Translations under genes and position numbers: made by a program
Notes under the pieces: generated by a model
The model's input: the letters and a program-made list of their open reading frames with translations, nothing else
The model's database searches: none
Told to the model about the DNA's origin: nothing
DNA from: Desulfobacula toluolica Tol2
GTDB taxonomy: Bacteria > Desulfobacterota > Desulfobacteria > Desulfobacterales > Desulfobacteraceae
NCBI RefSeq assembly: GCF_000307105.1
Contig: NC_018645.1
Span: 2,751,501 to 2,815,500 of the forward strand
Direction of reading: 5' to 3'
DNA length: 64,000 bases
In this document: piece after piece, positions 10,577-17,707 of the stretch
Layout: every line of letters begins with the position of its first letter
Position numbering within the stretch: the stretch's first letter is position 1

Positions 10577-10714
10577 GACTTTGTATTAACCCAACCATGA
10601 ACCATAAAGTTGTGGATTACTGTTCTGCAAAGCTGAAGAACCGATTGTTGATCACTTTAGTGCCTGGGAAATAAATAAGGGCACCATATTATGCCCAATG
10701 GCACTTGATGGGAT

Positions 10715-11019
10715 TCAAATAGTGTAACTGTTTCTTAACTTCTCAAGCGGAGGCAGCTCAAATATGAATTCCATGACAAGGTTGAGGTCAACAAATTTAT
10801 AATTTAGTTCCTTCTGAACCAGGTCAAATACTGATTCCGACTTAAAAACGTATTTTTTTGGAACATCAACTTCAAAATCCGATTTTTCAAGATAAAATTT
10901 CAGATCTTCCCGTTTGGCAAAACGCCTGAGTGCAGCAAGGCTGATGAATCAGCCCAGTTCCTTTTCAAGCCAGTAGTGGTAATTTTTAATGCTGATTATA
11001 AGGGATTTGGGTAACCAGC
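10715..11019 (-). pseudogene. Gene remnant of unknown family
   Basis: On the minus strand one frame reads coherent, protein-like sequence for about 100 codons (ending LVMEFIFELPPLEKLRNSYTI then stop). It is interrupted by a TGA after WLEKELG and lacks any start. The conserved-looking residues on both sides of the stop suggest a decayed gene rather than chance. I do not recognise the family. Its 5' part stops at the left end of the IS21-family element, about 10 nt away, but the other flank does not continue the frame. Confidence 0.45.
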
Positions 11020-11058
11020 TCTATTGCCCTGATCAACGACAAATATTTTTTTCCTTCA

Positions 11059-11075
11059 ACGACAATTAAAATTCC
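11059..11075. repeat. IS21 subterminal inverted repeat, left copy
   Basis: ACGACAATTAAAATTCC, identical to the inverse copy at 14184-14200. IS21-family elements carry multiple subterminal repeats that bind IstA, so this pair is probably a transposase site. Confidence 0.85.
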
Positions 11076-11126
11076 CGTTTCTCATTCCTTTATAACCTGC
11101 TGATTTTATATTTTTTTTCATTATTG

Positions 11127-11345
11127 ACTTGATATTTTTTGTAACATTGATAATATCCCTCACGCCGGTCTGGAGGATAGGGCAACTGCTGGGAAGCAAC
11201 CCGAGCGCCGTGACTGGTGACGAAGACATGGGGGGCAGTATGCTGTCCAATGTATTCTGCCCTTCCCCCCATGTTTTTGTCCTTCATGCGTTAAATCCCC
11301 GCGCCTTAGCGCGGAACAAATACCCCGTAGGGCCGCCGGAGGCAT
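11127..11345 (+). ncRNA. Structured RNA candidate, copy 1 (HEARO/omega-RNA-like?)
   Basis: Homologous to the segment at 17525-17707 on the other strand, from TTGATATTTT at the 5' side to TAAATCCC near 11299. A nested helix GGG..[TGCT-GGGA-AGCA]..ACCC is capped by a GNRA-class loop. Copy 2 has CGCT/AGCG at the same place, a compensating change. A long hairpin ACATGGGGGG/CCCCCCATGT carries a 5-nt 3' bulge below a CAG/CTG upper stem; copy 2 has GCATG/CATGC, again compensating. Conserved unpaired blocks include GGAGGATAGGGCAAC, CCCGAGCGCCG, GGTGACGA and TTTTGTCC. The 3' limit is uncertain (a further GC hairpin ends near 11315). Structured RNA is well supported; the HEARO-family idea is only a guess. 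Confidence 0.65.
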
Positions 11346-11356
11346 ATTGTTTTTCT

Positions 11357-11536
11357 TCATTTTTCTGCTTGATACTTGAAACCCGCTTTAATCAATATAT
11401 CCTCCAAAATTATCCCAACCTCACCTCTTTTTTTGAGCTCATCAAGCATCCACCGCTGGATGCGGGCATTCACATGAACACGCTTTAGATGTGACGGCAA
11501 TTTCGGTTTTGGTTTTCCTCTATATCCTCCACGCAT
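11357..11536 (-). CDS. Small ribbon-helix-helix-like protein (IS passenger)
   Basis: 59 residues, preceded by AAAGGAGATGGT immediately before the ATG, a strong ribosome site. The basic N-terminus (MRGGYRGKPKPKLPSHLKR) is followed by VHVNARIQRWMLDELKKRGEVGIILEDILIKAG. That gives a beta-strand, helix A, turn, helix B pattern as in CopG/Arc-type DNA-binding proteins. It lies inside the IS21-family element and is convergent with structured RNA copy 1, whose 3' side is about 10-50 nt away. It may regulate the element or be an antitoxin-like passenger. Fold assignment is inferred from pattern only. Confidence 0.6.
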   Translation of the reverse strand: MRGGYRGKPKPKLPSHLKRVHVNARIQRWMLDELKKRGEVGIILEDILIKAGFKYQAEK

Positions 11537-11666
11537 ACCATCTCCTTTTTAAATAAAAAAACCCGAAAGCCTTGCCATTCAAAGATTATAGATAACCGTA
11601 CAACGCTTTACAAAAAAAATATGTGATTTTCGCATAAAAAAATGGCCGTTTATTATTCATCTGTTT

Positions 11667-11900
11667 TTAAACAGGATTATTATAAAAACCGGTTCTGCCA
11701 TGTGTTAGGCCATGTCGTGATAATATACGCCCAATAGTTCTCACAGAAGGTATTGGCTGGATATTCTCATTCTCCATTTCCTCCCTTATAACCCTGGCGC
11801 CACAGTGCAGGCCTCTATTGTATAAATGCAGCCGTATCATTTTGACAATTTCTACGAGTTCTTCCCTGGTATATGCTGTTTCCATATCGTGTTCGAACAT
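11667..11900 (-). CDS. HTH protein, truncated integrase N-terminus, coupled to istB
   Basis: 77 residues. The sequence (EELVEIVKMIRLHLYNRG, SVRTIGRILSRHGLTHGRTG) resembles the N-terminal helix-turn-helix part of DDE integrase/IS481-like transposases, which normally continue for about 300 residues with a catalytic domain. Here it stops just after that domain. Its ATG overlaps the istB stop as TAATG, so translation is coupled. Either the catalytic part was lost, or a short accessory DNA-binding protein has become a third IS21 gene. Confidence 0.6.
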   Translation of the reverse strand: MFEHDMETAYTREELVEIVKMIRLHLYNRGLHCGARVIREEMENENIQPIPSVRTIGRILSRHGLTHGRTGFYNNPV

Positions 11901-12649
11901 TATCTTGCCTCCTTTTTGGCCTGCTCCATGCGATAGCTCTCAACATTCAATTCAAAGATAATGCTGTGATGAACAAGCCTGTCGATAGCCGCAGCCGTCG
12001 TCATCGGATCTTTAAAAATCTGTTCCCACTTGGAAAAGGGAAGATTGCTGGTGATCATCAGACTGCCTTGCTCATACCGGTCTGCCAGGAAGGTGAACAG
12101 CACCTCCATCTCTTCCCGGCTTTGCTGGACATATCCGATATCATCGATAATCACGGCATCAAACCTGGAGAGGCTTTTGAGCTTTTTTGTCAACTCAAGC
12201 TCCCTTTTGGCGATCAGCAGCTCCTGAACAAGCTGGCTGCATGAGATGAAAAGGACCTGCTTTCCTTTTGCAATCAATTCATGGCCAATGGCACACAACA
12301 GATGGGTTTTCCCGCTTCCCGGATTCCCAAAGGCCAAAATATTTTCAGATCGGCTTAAAAAAGAGCCGTCGATCAGTACATTCAAATGATTAGCGACCTT
12401 TATGGGAAGGCGTTTTTTATCAAAATTTTCAAAGGTCTTTGACGGTGGCAGCTTGGATGCCCTCAGGTTCCGTGCTATCCGGTTTTGCCACCGCACTTCA
12501 CATTCAAGATTCAGCAGCTGTAAAAGATACTGTTCATACCCCCATGACTCCGCCCGGGCCTGATCTGCCATTTCTTCATAGCTGCGGCGCATGGTCGGCA
12601 TGTGGAGACTCTTGAGATGGTTCATGATCTGGTCATGATCACTCATCAT
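11900..12649 (-). CDS. istB: IS21-family helper ATPase IstB
   Basis: 249 residues, normal for IstB. AAA+ ATPase related to DnaA/DnaC: Walker A GNPGSGKT (108-115), Walker B AVIIDDIG, sensor region TSNLPFSKW. IstB assembles on target DNA, bends it and activates IstA. Its start overlaps the istA stop by 4 nt (ATGA). No damage is visible, so the element may still be active. Confidence 0.95.
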   Translation of the reverse strand: MMSDHDQIMNHLKSLHMPTMRRSYEEMADQARAESWGYEQYLLQLLNLECEVRWQNRIARNLRASKLPPSKTFENFDKKRLPIKVANHLNVLIDGSFLSRSENILAFGNPGSGKTHLLCAIGHELIAKGKQVLFISCSQLVQELLIAKRELELTKKLKSLSRFDAVIIDDIGYVQQSREEMEVLFTFLADRYEQGSLMITSNLPFSKWEQIFKDPMTTAAAIDRLVHHSIIFELNVESYRMEQAKKEAR

Positions 12650-14124
12650 GCTGCCACCTCCTTGAGAAGTTTGTCATAAAGGGTTAAATCAACTGCCGGA
12701 ATATGGATATCATCTGGTCCGGCAACAGGGGCATTGGATTCCATAAGGCGCTGAACCGCATCTTTGCTGATTTCATGGCTTTCGTTTATTAAAACCGTCA
12801 GAGCACTGTCTACAGCCACTTCACTGTCTTTTGCGGCAAGGTATAGAATCTTCAAATATCTTGAGGCAGCGCTTTGAACAGTATAGCGTTCTTTTAAATA
12901 GTCATAGGCAATCCGGAAACGGCTGGTGGGAAACATGGCATCACGATAGCGGTAGTTTTCAAACGCCCTCGGCTTTTTGACCAGGCTGTCAATGATATGC
13001 CGGTAATTGATTTTGTGCTTCCCCTCACCCCGTAACCGTGGCAAGGTGTCGATCTTTTTCTGTCCGTACCAGATTTCCAGACATTCCATGTAAAGACGAA
13101 CCTGTATTTTTTCTCCTATGAGCCTGCTGTTCACTGAGTAGACATTGTGATTGACTCGTATGGTACTGCTGGGACCGACTTTTAAATCCAGTTTTTTACA
13201 TGAGTCGATCCGGCGTTTGGGGAGCCGATGCAGGAGTTCCACTTCTTCTGCAAGGCGGCCTTTTCGGCCGGCATTCAGTTGCCCAAACAACCTGGACAGA
13301 AAACTCTCATACTCTTCCCGGTCTTTAAAATCCCGGTGACCTCTCAATAACAGGGCTTGTTCAACGGCTTTTTTGAACCGGTAATTGCGCTGCTCCACAT
13401 CACCATTTTCATTGGGGCTGGACGGGTTCGTTTTAGAAGGAGTCAGACCGTAATGGTCGACAAGATCCTGATATCTGCGGGTGAACTCTTCCGGGTGGGT
13501 CTCCTTGTTGACAGCGGCAGCCAAGCGATCTGTGCGGTGATGATACGGTACACCGCCCAATTCCCATAAAGCATTTTGCAGGCCCTGGCTCAGGCTTTCA
13601 AAACTCTCGGAGAAACATATGGTACCGGTTTCCCAGTTGGAATAGGTTAAAACAAAATGATAAATCATGTGATCAAAAGGAACGCCGGATATGGTGATGC
13701 CCAGCTCATCCATATGGGTGAAGTCAGACTGGCATAATTCGCCCGGCTTATGAATTTGAGCGAAGAAAATTTCTTTACCCGGTCCTTCTGTTGCCCTCCA
13801 ATGTTTTATCCTCCGTTGCAAGGTCCTCAACTGCCCATCGGCAAATCGGCTTGGCTGGTTTCTTTGAAGATCCTCAAAAATGGTTTTGGCTTCCAACCCC
13901 GGATTTATTGATAACATTCCTTTGATACCATCCCATACGTCTTCAAACGGGTCCTTACGTGTTCTCCAGTTATGCTCCTGTTTAAGTTCGCTTGGCAATT
14001 TGCCCATTTTACGGTACTTTCGAGCCGTTTTTTCATCCATACCTGCTTTCATTGCTGCTATCCCGAAATTTTTTTCAGTTTGAATCAACTTGAATAACCT
14101 CCTCACTTGCTGGTCCGTTACCAT
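12646..14124 (-). CDS. istA: IS21-family transposase IstA
   Basis: 492 residues from the ATG that has AAAGGAG 8 nt upstream; an earlier ATG overlaps that ribosome site and is unlikely. N-terminal HTH (about 4-45) and a second DNA-binding region are followed by the RNase H-fold catalytic domain with the DDE triad D134 (CQSDFTHMDE), D199 (HHRTDRLAAA) and E244 (NENGDVEQRN). The C-terminal beta-barrel follows (about 320-400). It cuts and joins the element ends together with IstB. The reading frame is intact. Confidence 0.95.
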   Translation of the reverse strand: MVTDQQVRRLFKLIQTEKNFGIAAMKAGMDEKTARKYRKMGKLPSELKQEHNWRTRKDPFEDVWDGIKGMLSINPGLEAKTIFEDLQRNQPSRFADGQLRTLQRRIKHWRATEGPGKEIFFAQIHKPGELCQSDFTHMDELGITISGVPFDHMIYHFVLTYSNWETGTICFSESFESLSQGLQNALWELGGVPYHHRTDRLAAAVNKETHPEEFTRRYQDLVDHYGLTPSKTNPSSPNENGDVEQRNYRFKKAVEQALLLRGHRDFKDREEYESFLSRLFGQLNAGRKGRLAEEVELLHRLPKRRIDSCKKLDLKVGPSSTIRVNHNVYSVNSRLIGEKIQVRLYMECLEIWYGQKKIDTLPRLRGEGKHKINYRHIIDSLVKKPRAFENYRYRDAMFPTSRFRIAYDYLKERYTVQSAASRYLKILYLAAKDSEVAVDSALTVLINESHEISKDAVQRLMESNAPVAGPDDIHIPAVDLTLYDKLLKEVAA

Positions 14125-14183
14125 CCAAATCTCTCCTTTCATAAGATTTGGCGGCTTTTACCATTTTTTTGATTTATATTTCA

Positions 14184-14200
14184 GGAATTTTAATTGTCGT
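14184..14200. repeat. IS21 subterminal inverted repeat, right copy
   Basis: GGAATTTTAATTGTCGT, the exact reverse complement of 11059-11075, located between the istA promoter region and the right tip of the element. Confidence 0.85.
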
Positions 14201-14229
14201 TCGGCGGGTATTATATATGACGCTGATCA

Positions 14230-14625
14230 TTGCCCCCCAATGAACCCGATATTAAATGCGGCAACAACTTCGGTTAAAGTGCCTTTGTTTCCTATGGGTC
14301 ATTCTGGATAGCCCTGGGAATAATTTTCATGATGAATTATTTTAAAATTTATCATTCCAGCACGACGGATGTAGGATGGTTCCTGGTCGTCTGGACCCTT
14401 TACACCTTCATCATGTGGTTTACCGGAATGACCAAAGTCGCAGGTTATGAACTGATGCTGTGTGCCATCTCAGCCTGGTACATGATGGCACATGTCATCT
14501 TTGCCCAGTTTTTCGGAAAAGATCAGTTATATCTACAGAGTTCCCAATCAGGATCTTTTCGTAGGAGCAGGTGTCTATGTAAGTGGCATGATGTACTAAC
14601 CCTCGGGAAACTGTTGTGTAATTAA
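14230..14625 (+). pseudogene. Acetate/succinate transporter remnant (GPR1/FUN34/YaaH family)
   Basis: One plus frame reads DIKCGNNFG, a TAA stop, then SAFVSYGSFWIALGIIF and FMMNYF...LYTFIMWFTGMTKVAGYELMLCAISAWYMMAHVIFAQFFGKD. These are the conserved membrane segments of AceTr/SatP proteins (GNTFGA..AFSSYGGFWIALG type). The N-terminal half is missing, an in-frame stop lies after NNFG, and the C-terminus diverges after FFGKD. The frame starts exactly at the right edge of the IS21-family element, but the left flank does not hold the missing part. Confidence 0.7.
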
Positions 14626-14634
14626 AAATATCAA

Positions 14635-14671
14635 ACAAGGGAGTGCAAAGCTTAATTTGCACTCCTTTGTT
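14635..14671. terminator. Rho-independent terminator
   Basis: The stem GGAGTGCAAA/TTTGCACTCC is extended by AACAAG/CTTTGTT, with a 5-6 nt loop, 54 nt downstream of the thiolase-like gene on the minus strand. It is symmetric enough to serve both strands. Confidence 0.75.
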
Positions 14672-14724
14672 ATTTAATAGTGCTTCTAATAAAAACAATT
14701 ATCGAGAATCGGTCTATTAAATGT

Positions 14725-15768
14725 TTAGGCTTTTAAGATAACTACCCCCTGCTTGTAACCCAATCCCCCGTTGCCGTGAACGGCCCCATACTGGAAAGGT
14801 CCATTTTGAAGCTCCCTGTACATTTGGACTAGGGCATTTAAAGACGGGTTGTTCCATGGCGCTTTGCAAAGGTTCATTCCTCCGGTTACTGTGATTTCGT
14901 ATTGATTGAGAAGGGCGGGTATATGCTTGTATGAATCGGCAATACCTGTTTTTAAAAGAAAGGCCAGCGGAACCACCGGGTAGCAGGTATAAATTTCAAG
15001 CAGTGCGTTTTTATTAAGAAATTCAGCTCCAATATCAACCCCGGCAGCTTTACAGGCGCTCTCATAGGCTTGAACAAGGTGGGCATACTCTGCAATTTTG
15101 TGTATGTTTTCCGGCCCATCTTCAGTTGAGGATATTCCCGTTCCTGCTATTTCAATCAAATCCCTCTCCTCAATTCCGCATGCAAAGGCCGTTTTTTTGT
15201 TGCAGACAATCAGTTTGCCTTTAAAGTCAATCATAGGATTGGCGCAATCTACCCCCCGAAAAAGATCTGTTATGTACTCAAACCATTTCGCATCCGGGTT
15301 GCAGTCACTGTTTTTTCTTGAATAAGTTCTTCTATAATTTTCAAAAAGCTCTCCTGCTATCTGTTTGAAATCATCTTTCGAGGTCTGGTGGGCCTGAATG
15401 AATGTTTCTGCCAGTCTGTTATAAAGGTCCACAATGGAAAGACCGTCACCGTAGATCGCCATCATTTTTTGCCTGGTCTCTCTGGGATATGAGGATCGCA
15501 AATTGTCTTCCCCTGAAATAACAACGACTTGAGCCGTTTTGTCGATAATCTGCTCAGCGGCTTCATGAACAGCTTCCACCGGGGCGCAACCGCTTCTAAA
15601 ATGATTTTTCAAAGGTTTAGAATGCCATCCTGCCTTTAAGGGATCAATATAAAAATGAGTTGCAGGTATGTTGTTTTCTTTAAAAGAAAGTTCAATTGAT
15701 TCATAGTTATCAAACGAACCGTTGCCGTCAATTGAACTCTCAGCCGCTATGATATATGCTTTTTCCAT
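14725..15768 (-). CDS. Thiolase-fold protein, degenerate
   Basis: 347 residues, slightly short for thiolases (about 390). Thiolase-like features are FRSGCAPVEAVHEAAEQI, aligning with the nucleophile loop (C61), then VVISGEDNLRSSYP, the central EIYTCYPVVPL segment, VTGGMNLCKAPW and a C-terminal HGNGGLGYKQGVVIL. The GHP motif that supplies a catalytic histidine is replaced by KAPWNNP, so classic acetyl-CoA C-acyltransferase chemistry is questionable. SCP2-thiolase-like proteins in anaerobic fatty- or aromatic-acid degraders look similar. It has its own predicted promoter and terminator. A GGGGGGATTCCCCC dyad sits just upstream of the ATG and may affect initiation. Confidence 0.65.
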   Translation of the reverse strand: MEKAYIIAAESSIDGNGSFDNYESIELSFKENNIPATHFYIDPLKAGWHSKPLKNHFRSGCAPVEAVHEAAEQIIDKTAQVVVISGEDNLRSSYPRETRQKMMAIYGDGLSIVDLYNRLAETFIQAHQTSKDDFKQIAGELFENYRRTYSRKNSDCNPDAKWFEYITDLFRGVDCANPMIDFKGKLIVCNKKTAFACGIEERDLIEIAGTGISSTEDGPENIHKIAEYAHLVQAYESACKAAGVDIGAEFLNKNALLEIYTCYPVVPLAFLLKTGIADSYKHIPALLNQYEITVTGGMNLCKAPWNNPSLNALVQMYRELQNGPFQYGAVHGNGGLGYKQGVVILKA

Positions 15769-15799
15769 TTCCAGGGGGAATCCCCCCTTTCTCCTTTTT

Positions 15800-15829
15800 A
15801 TTAAAATTTCAGCACAATCTGTTTGTCAA
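15800..15829 (-). promoter_or_regulatory. Predicted sigma-70 promoter for the thiolase-like gene
   Basis: On the minus strand TTGACA (15829-15824) and TTTAAT (15805-15800) are separated by 18 nt, ending about 30 nt before the start codon. Confidence 0.45.
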
Positions 15830-16161
15830 ATCCTTCCAAGGAAGGGGGGAACAGGTTACTTTAAATTCAACGGAACTTTTCAGCCACAAACTTTTTTTAA
15901 GATCAAATAAAGACTTGATTATTGATACCATATTCCTGGCGCTTCCCAAGCTATAAAAACATCATATGATTTTAATATTATAGTATTTTCAAAAAATAAA
16001 CTTACATCATATTGTGGTGCAAGGCAATTTTATTTTAGGCCGAACTCTCAACAATATAGGCGAAGATATAAAATCAAATTTCCATTACACCCTATACAAA
16101 AAATTTATCTAATGTATGGGAAAGGGATTTCTTGAAATAAGGTTATTTTCCAAATAAGAGC
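15830..16161. other. Non-coding stretch upstream of the IS110 element
   Basis: AT-rich, no coding frame recognised. A small CTTCC/GGAAG dyad near 15831-15845 lies next to the thiolase promoter. Nothing else is supported. Confidence 0.4.
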
Positions 16162-16295
16162 CTGTTTAAAAAATACCACAGAGTAGCATGCTGTGAGTTT
16201 GAATTTGATAAGAAATGCTAAAAATTCACTGTACAGCAGTGAAAATTAAGAGATAAAAAATGCCAAACTACAATAATGTAATAATTTTTAAACAG
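16162..16295. other. Structured non-coding region (MITE-like or IS110 guide-RNA region)
   Basis: Bounded by CTGTTTAAAAA (16162-16172) and its inverse TTTTTAAACAG (16285-16295). Inside are two hairpins, CACAG/CTGTG (16177-16195) and a perfect 7-bp TTCACTG/CAGTGAA with a 5-nt loop (16225-16243). It lies directly left of the IS110-family transposase, where IS110-group elements encode their bridge RNA. A small non-autonomous inverted-repeat element is equally possible. Confidence 0.4.
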
Positions 16296-16307
16296 ATAAT
16301 ATGAGAA

Positions 16308-16396
16308 GGCTGGTCCCTCCAACGAGCTATGATATAATCACGCTCAATTAGTAACGCAGTCACCCAAGGGGCTGCAAAAAAAGGAGGGGACCAGCC
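16308..16396 (+). promoter_or_regulatory. Long-range hairpin masking the transposase ribosome site
   Basis: GGCTGGTCCC-TCC (16308-16320) is complementary to GGA-GGGGACCAGCC (16383-16396), which contains the transposase Shine-Dalgarno and ends right at the ATG. A TATAAT box (16333-16338) lies between the arms, so transcripts from it would lack the left arm and leave the site free. Read-through transcripts from outside would fold and be silenced. Confidence 0.5.
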
Positions 16397-17443
16397 ATGA
16401 ATAACAATATCACAATAGGAATGGATTTGGGAGACAAGTTTCACATAGCGGTTGTATTTGACAGTGATGGCACTGAATTAGAGATTGCCAAGGTGATTAA
16501 TACTAAAACCGGTATACGCACGTTCTTCAAACAGTACAAATCCGCCACAGTGGCTATAGAGGCAGGCACTCACTCTCCATGGATCAGCCGGTTGTTGACT
16601 GAAATGGAGCAGACCGTGTACGTCGGGAACCCTCGTAAATTAAGGTATATCTGGGACAGTATTGATAAATCAGATGCCCGGGACGCACGGATGCTTGGTA
16701 TGGTTTGCCGATTGGAACCAAGACTTCTGCAACCAATACACCATCGCAGCAGCCAGGCCCAAGTTGATCTGACAACAATCAAATCCCGTGATATGCTGGT
16801 TAAGAGCCGCACACAGCTGATCAACCACGTAAGGGGAATCGTCAAAGCCAATGGGGAGCGTCTGCCCAAATGCAGTGCAGCAAGCTTTGCCAATAAATGT
16901 AGTTCCGATATCCCAAAAGAGCTTTGGCCTGCTATAGCGCCTTTGTTTGAAGTTATCACGGAGTTGAATTGCCAGATAAAAGAGCTTGAGAGCAAAATTG
17001 AACAACTCAGCATAGAAAAGTACCCTGAAACCAGGTTTTTGAGGCAGGTTCCTGGAGTTGGTCCCATAACTGCATTGTCATATATCCTTTACATTGAAGA
17101 TCCTGCCCGTTTTTCCAAAAGTCGTCAAGTCGGTCCTTTCTTAGGGTTAACACCCAGGAGGGACCAATCGGGTGAAATGGACAAGCAACTTCCCATTACT
17201 AAAGCAGGGAATACTTATCTGCGCCAGTTGCTGGTGGGATGTGCCCATTATATTATGGGGCCATTTGGCCCAGAAAATTCCCTGCGCCTCCACGGCCTGG
17301 CTATCGCTGCAAGAGGAGGTAAAAATGCCAAGAAACGAGCCGTTGTCGCTGTCGCCCGGAAATTGGCAGTGCTACTGCATCGACTATGGGTGAGCGAAGA
17401 CACATACCAGCCATTTTATTGCAGAGACAAAAAAGTTGCCTGA
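16397..17443 (+). CDS. IS110-family transposase (DEDD, Tnp20)
   Basis: 348 residues. The N-terminal RuvC-like domain has GMDLGDKFH (D10 region), AIEAGTHS and the KSDARDARML acidic cluster. The C-terminal Transposase_20 domain has the helix-hairpin-helix QVPGVGPITAL and the serine-containing LTPRRDQSGE followed by ITKAGNTYLRQLLV. Such enzymes are RNA-guided recombinases acting through a bridge RNA. A strong GGAGGGG ribosome site lies just upstream, within the masking hairpin. Complete frame, probably active. Confidence 0.93.
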   Translation: MNNNITIGMDLGDKFHIAVVFDSDGTELEIAKVINTKTGIRTFFKQYKSATVAIEAGTHSPWISRLLTEMEQTVYVGNPRKLRYIWDSIDKSDARDARMLGMVCRLEPRLLQPIHHRSSQAQVDLTTIKSRDMLVKSRTQLINHVRGIVKANGERLPKCSAASFANKCSSDIPKELWPAIAPLFEVITELNCQIKELESKIEQLSIEKYPETRFLRQVPGVGPITALSYILYIEDPARFSKSRQVGPFLGLTPRRDQSGEMDKQLPITKAGNTYLRQLLVGCAHYIMGPFGPENSLRLHGLAIAARGGKNAKKRAVVAVARKLAVLLHRLWVSEDTYQPFYCRDKKVA

Positions 17444-17524
17444 AGATGAACCTCATCAATATAAAACAGGATTTATGAGTTGAAGATTTTTAAGGAAGAT
17501 GACCCGATTTTAAGGGGGCCAGCC

Positions 17525-17707
17525 GCCCCCTATCCCCCCCCGGGATTTATCGCGCTAGGGACAAAAGCATGAGGGAGGAACAGGTACAGTTGCGGTGTAC
17601 CTGCCCCCATGCTCTCGTCACCGGCTGCGGCGCTCGGGTCGCTTCCCAGCGTTGCCCTATCCTCCGAGCCGGCAGTAAGATAATATCACTGCCATACAAA
17701 ATATCAA
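17525..17707 (-). ncRNA. Structured RNA candidate, copy 2 (HEARO/omega-RNA-like?)
   Basis: The minus strand shares with copy 1 the order TTGATATTTT, GCCGG, GGAGGATAGGGCAAC, a GGGA-capped helix (CGCT/AGCG), CCCGAGCGCCG, CCGGTGACGA, a long hairpin and TTTTGTCC...TAAATCCC. The long hairpin here is GCATGGGGG/CCCTCATGC plus an 8-bp upper stem CAGGTACA/TGTACCTG with a 5-nt 3' bulge, the same architecture as copy 1 with different bases. Its 3' end abuts the right repeat of the IS110-family element. No IscB, IsrB or TnpB-like gene follows it. Confidence 0.65.

Larger units (their letters stand above)
11030..14229 (-). mobile_element. IS21-family element carrying extra genes and an RNA (3.2 kb)
   Basis: The ends are inverted: both begin TGATCARCGWCAWATAT reading inward (from 11030 rightward and from 14229 leftward). 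A second perfect inverted block, ACGACAATTAAAATTCC, sits at 11059-11075 and 14184-14200, exactly 29 nt inside each tip. The 6-bp sequence TTGCCC flanks both sides (11024-11029 and 14230-14235), a target duplication within the 4-8 bp usual for IS21. It contains istA, istB, a coupled HTH ORF, a small RHH-like gene and a structured RNA. At 3200 bp it exceeds the usual 2-2.5 kb by the size of the passenger segment. Confidence 0.85.
16308..17524 (+). mobile_element. IS110-family element (IS1111-like subterminal repeats)
   Basis: An intact DEDD transposase is flanked by related inverted motifs, GGCTGGTCCC on the left (16308) and GGGGGCCAGCC on the right (17514-17524). IS1111-group elements have such short subterminal repeats and no target duplication. 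The exact termini are not determinable by eye and may extend left to about 16160. Confidence 0.65.

Noticed and set aside
11056-11488. Several open frames on both strands (64-119 codons) across RNA copy 1
   Set aside because: They have no ribosome sites, give low-complexity Pro/Cys-rich products, and the segment evolves as paired RNA.
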